NCBI GenBank assembly: GCA_030426955.1
Contig: JAUHXS010000011.1
Span: 1-64,000 of the forward strand
Reading direction: 5' to 3'
Source of the DNA: Bacteroidia bacterium
Lineage (GTDB): Bacteria; Bacteroidota; Bacteroidia; Chitinophagales; JAUHXS01
DNA length: 64,000 nucleotides
The translations under genes and the position numbers were made by a program. This document shows positions 62,403 to 64,000 of this stretch, in pieces. How positions within the stretch are numbered: the stretch's first letter is position 1; each line of letters starts with the position of its first letter. The notes beneath the pieces were generated by a model, which searched no databases, had not been told where the DNA came from, and saw only the letters and a list, made by a program, of their open reading frames with translations.

Positions 62403-62981
62403 CTATTTACAATCAATCGTAATCAAAGGCGTGTGAACAATATTGCTAAAGTTGTCAGCTTTATCCAAGATTTGAATTGCTAGTGATAATGTATCAATCT
62501 CCAGCGGTGTGGGATCTGGTGGAATAAAAGGTCTGCAGCTTAGCGTTTTAAATACAATATAAATTTCACCTGATATCCCTGTTTCTTCATTCCTTACCTT
62601 TATATAAGGGAGTGTGTAATTATAGATAAAACCAGTTCTACTATCTGTCAAAAGCACATTAGTATTAATGAGTGTTTGTAATGTATCAAGCTCTCCAGTA
62701 TAAGGACCTATAACTCTGTGAGGGTTATTGCTTGTATCAAGCACGAAAATATTAGTTTCCGTATATCCATCTTCAAAACTTAAGTTCCCATCACCATCTG
62801 TAAAACTTAATGTAATGGTTACCGAATCAGCGTTGCTCTTGACAAGATTTTTATCCATTGAAACAAACTGTATTACAGGCTCAAGTGGATATTCTGGGGG
62901 CTTGACACAACTATTGTTTATAAGCAATAAAGCCAATACCATGAAGGAGAAAATAACTTTTTTACTTAAACTAGTTGACAT
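62403..62981 (-). CDS. Lipoprotein of unknown function
   Basis: A 192-residue protein with lipobox INNSC near residue 25 and CVKPPEYPLEPVI after it. The mature part is a beta-sandwich-like domain with VTITLSFTDGDGNLSFEDG, an acidic loop that resembles calcium-binding or Ig-like segments of Bacteroidota lipoproteins. A cysteine pair (TLSCRPF and the C-terminal DCK) may form a disulfide. No partner gene is evident. Confidence 0.75.
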   Translation of the reverse strand: MSTSLSKKVIFSFMVLALLLINNSCVKPPEYPLEPVIQFVSMDKNLVKSNADSVTITLSFTDGDGNLSFEDGYTETNIFVLDTSNNPHRVIGPYTGELDTLQTLINTNVLLTDSRTGFIYNYTLPYIKVRNEETGISGEIYIVFKTLSCRPFIPPDPTPLEIDTLSLAIQILDKADNFSNIVHTPLITIDCK

Positions 62982-63047
62982 TATTTATCTATGTATATAT
63001 AACAACCCTTATTTTTATAACAGCTATAATACGAATAATATTGTATT

Positions 63048-64000
63048 TTGAATAGTAAAAATACTGCAGCGTACTTTAAATATAATGTATTTCAAGTTAC
63101 AGATGATAACTTTAATGACTTTGCTATTGAGTTGTTTCGATACCAAGCTAGAGAGAATAAAATATATAAAGATTATCTAGAAGCACTGAAAATCAATGTT
63201 CAATCGATAGATCATTATGAGCATATTCCCTTTTTACCTATCTCATTTTTTAAAACACATAGAGTCGTATGTGGTAAAGACGAAGATGAACAAAAGGTTT
63301 TCAAAAGTAGTGGGACAACAAAATCCATACGAAGCAATCATTATGTATTAGATGAACATTTCTATAAGAAAAGCACGATTGAAATCTTTGAAAAATTTTA
63401 TGGACACCCATCGGAGTTTGATTTTTTAGCTTTGCTACCCTCTTATTTGGAGCAAAGAGATTCTTCGTTGGTATATATGGTGGATGGTTTTATTTCTGAA
63501 AGCAATTCAGAAAATAGTAGTTTCTATAAAGATGATTTAAACTCTTTATTCGAATTAGTTATAAAGTTAAACCGATTGAATAAACCTGTTTTGTTAATAG
63601 GAGTGGCTTATGCATTACTTGACTTTTGTTCGAAATTTGATTTCCCACCTTTAAATAACTTTATTATCATGGAAACTGGAGGAATGAAAGGAAGAAGAAG
63701 AGAGTTGACAAGGGAAGAGTTGCATGATAAGTTAGAAAAAGGGTTTAAGGTTGATAACATACATTCAGAGTATGGAATGACAGAACTTTTTTCACAGGCT
63801 TATGCCTCATCTCAAGGGCGCTTTGAAGTCCCATCTTGGATGAAGGTTATAACTCGAGAGATCAATGACCCTTTTAAGCTTATCAAGGAGGAGACAGGTT
63901 GTCTAAATATTCTTGACTTGGCTAACATTGATTCGTGTGCATTTATCGCTACAGATGATTTAGGAAAGGTTTATCCAGATGGAAGCTTTACAGTTTTAGG
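63048..64000 (+). CDS. LuxE-type acyl-protein synthetase/acyl-activating protein (3' end outside window)
   Basis: The frame from a TTG at 63048 stays open to the window end, giving 317 residues. Visible motifs include HIPFLPISFFKTHRV, the phosphate-loop-like VFKSSGTTKS, LALLPSYLEQRDSSLVYMVDGFI, FIIMETGGMKGRRRELTREEL and HSEYGMTELFSQAY, all typical of the LuxE domain (an ANL-type adenylating fold). In luminous bacteria LuxE activates fatty acids; in Bacteroidota the homologues' substrate is unknown. A TAA lies four codons upstream, so the start must be near this TTG. Confidence 0.8.
   Translation, partial: MNSKNTAAYFKYNVFQVTDDNFNDFAIELFRYQARENKIYKDYLEALKINVQSIDHYEHIPFLPISFFKTHRVVCGKDEDEQKVFKSSGTTKSIRSNHYVLDEHFYKKSTIEIFEKFYGHPSEFDFLALLPSYLEQRDSSLVYMVDGFISESNSENSSFYKDDLNSLFELVIKLNRLNKPVLLIGVAYALLDFCSKFDFPPLNNFIIMETGGMKGRRRELTREELHDKLEKGFKVDNIHSEYGMTELFSQAYASSQGRFEVPSWMKVITREINDPFKLIKEETGCLNILDLANIDSCAFIATDDLGKVYPDGSFTVL

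Overview
The window is an AT-rich bacterial chromosome segment from a member of the Bacteroidota. The evidence is a type IX secretion (T9SS) C-terminal sorting domain, lipoboxes of Bacteroidota type, promoters of the TTTG / TAnnTTTG form, a class I aldolase gene next to accD, ClpC, and a LuxE-domain gene typical of the phylum. I cannot fix the genus; a marine Cytophagales- or Flavobacteriales-like organism would fit. No insertion sequence, prophage or CRISPR array was seen.

Left flank (1-9550): the 3' part of a large T9SS cargo gene; a deletion relic and an intact secreted protein that share an N-terminal module, the intact one ending in a fibrinogen-like domain; a PhoB/PhoR-like two-component pair on the minus strand with a Pho-box-like direct repeat upstream; tRNA-His; a lipoprotein; and a Cu+-type P1B-ATPase with a small downstream gene.

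Centre (9633-50592): about 41 kb of tightly packed plus-strand genes behind one good promoter, forming a surface-glycan biosynthesis cluster. It begins with an ABC-type flippase candidate. It then encodes several precursor modules: (i) a heptose-like kinase / isomerase / cytidylyltransferase set; (ii) NeuA-like and NeuB-like nonulosonic acid enzymes, both shorter than usual; (iii) HisH2 / HisF2 / N-acetyl sugar amidotransferase genes, the set known to make acetamidino groups, here split over 12 kb; (iv) a WecE (dTDP-Fuc4N) transaminase; (v) an oxidoreductase / N-acetyltransferase / aminotransferase trio of WbpB-WbpD-WbpE type; (vi) an AsnB-like amidotransferase. Tailoring enzymes include two acyltransferase-3 proteins, an MBOAT with a possible SGNH partner, a sulfotransferase and four methyltransferases. 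Glycosyltransferases of GT-2, GT-4, GT-B and membrane GT-C types complete it. No initiating phosphoglycosyltransferase, Wzy polymerase, Wzz or Wza was recognised, so the cluster probably relies on genes elsewhere. The combination of nonulosonate, acetamidino and possible uronamide chemistry beside a T9SS cargo gene resembles the inventory behind Tannerella S-layer glycans and the Porphyromonas Wbp/Vim linking sugar. It may serve LPS or protein glycosylation; that is inference.

Right flank (50561-64000): a minus-strand sugar epimerase that overlaps the end of the cluster tail to tail, then mostly housekeeping genes: class I fructose-bisphosphate aldolase, an AccD without zinc-ribbon cysteines, ffh with a small SRPBCC gene, an HMA-domain lipoprotein, a TPMT-like methyltransferase, a STAS protein, clpC, a PsbP-like secreted protein, PduO-type cobalamin adenosyltransferase, a short-chain dehydrogenase, a lipoprotein, and the start of a LuxE-family gene that runs off the window. 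TTG and GTG starts are unusually frequent throughout, especially in the glycan cluster.
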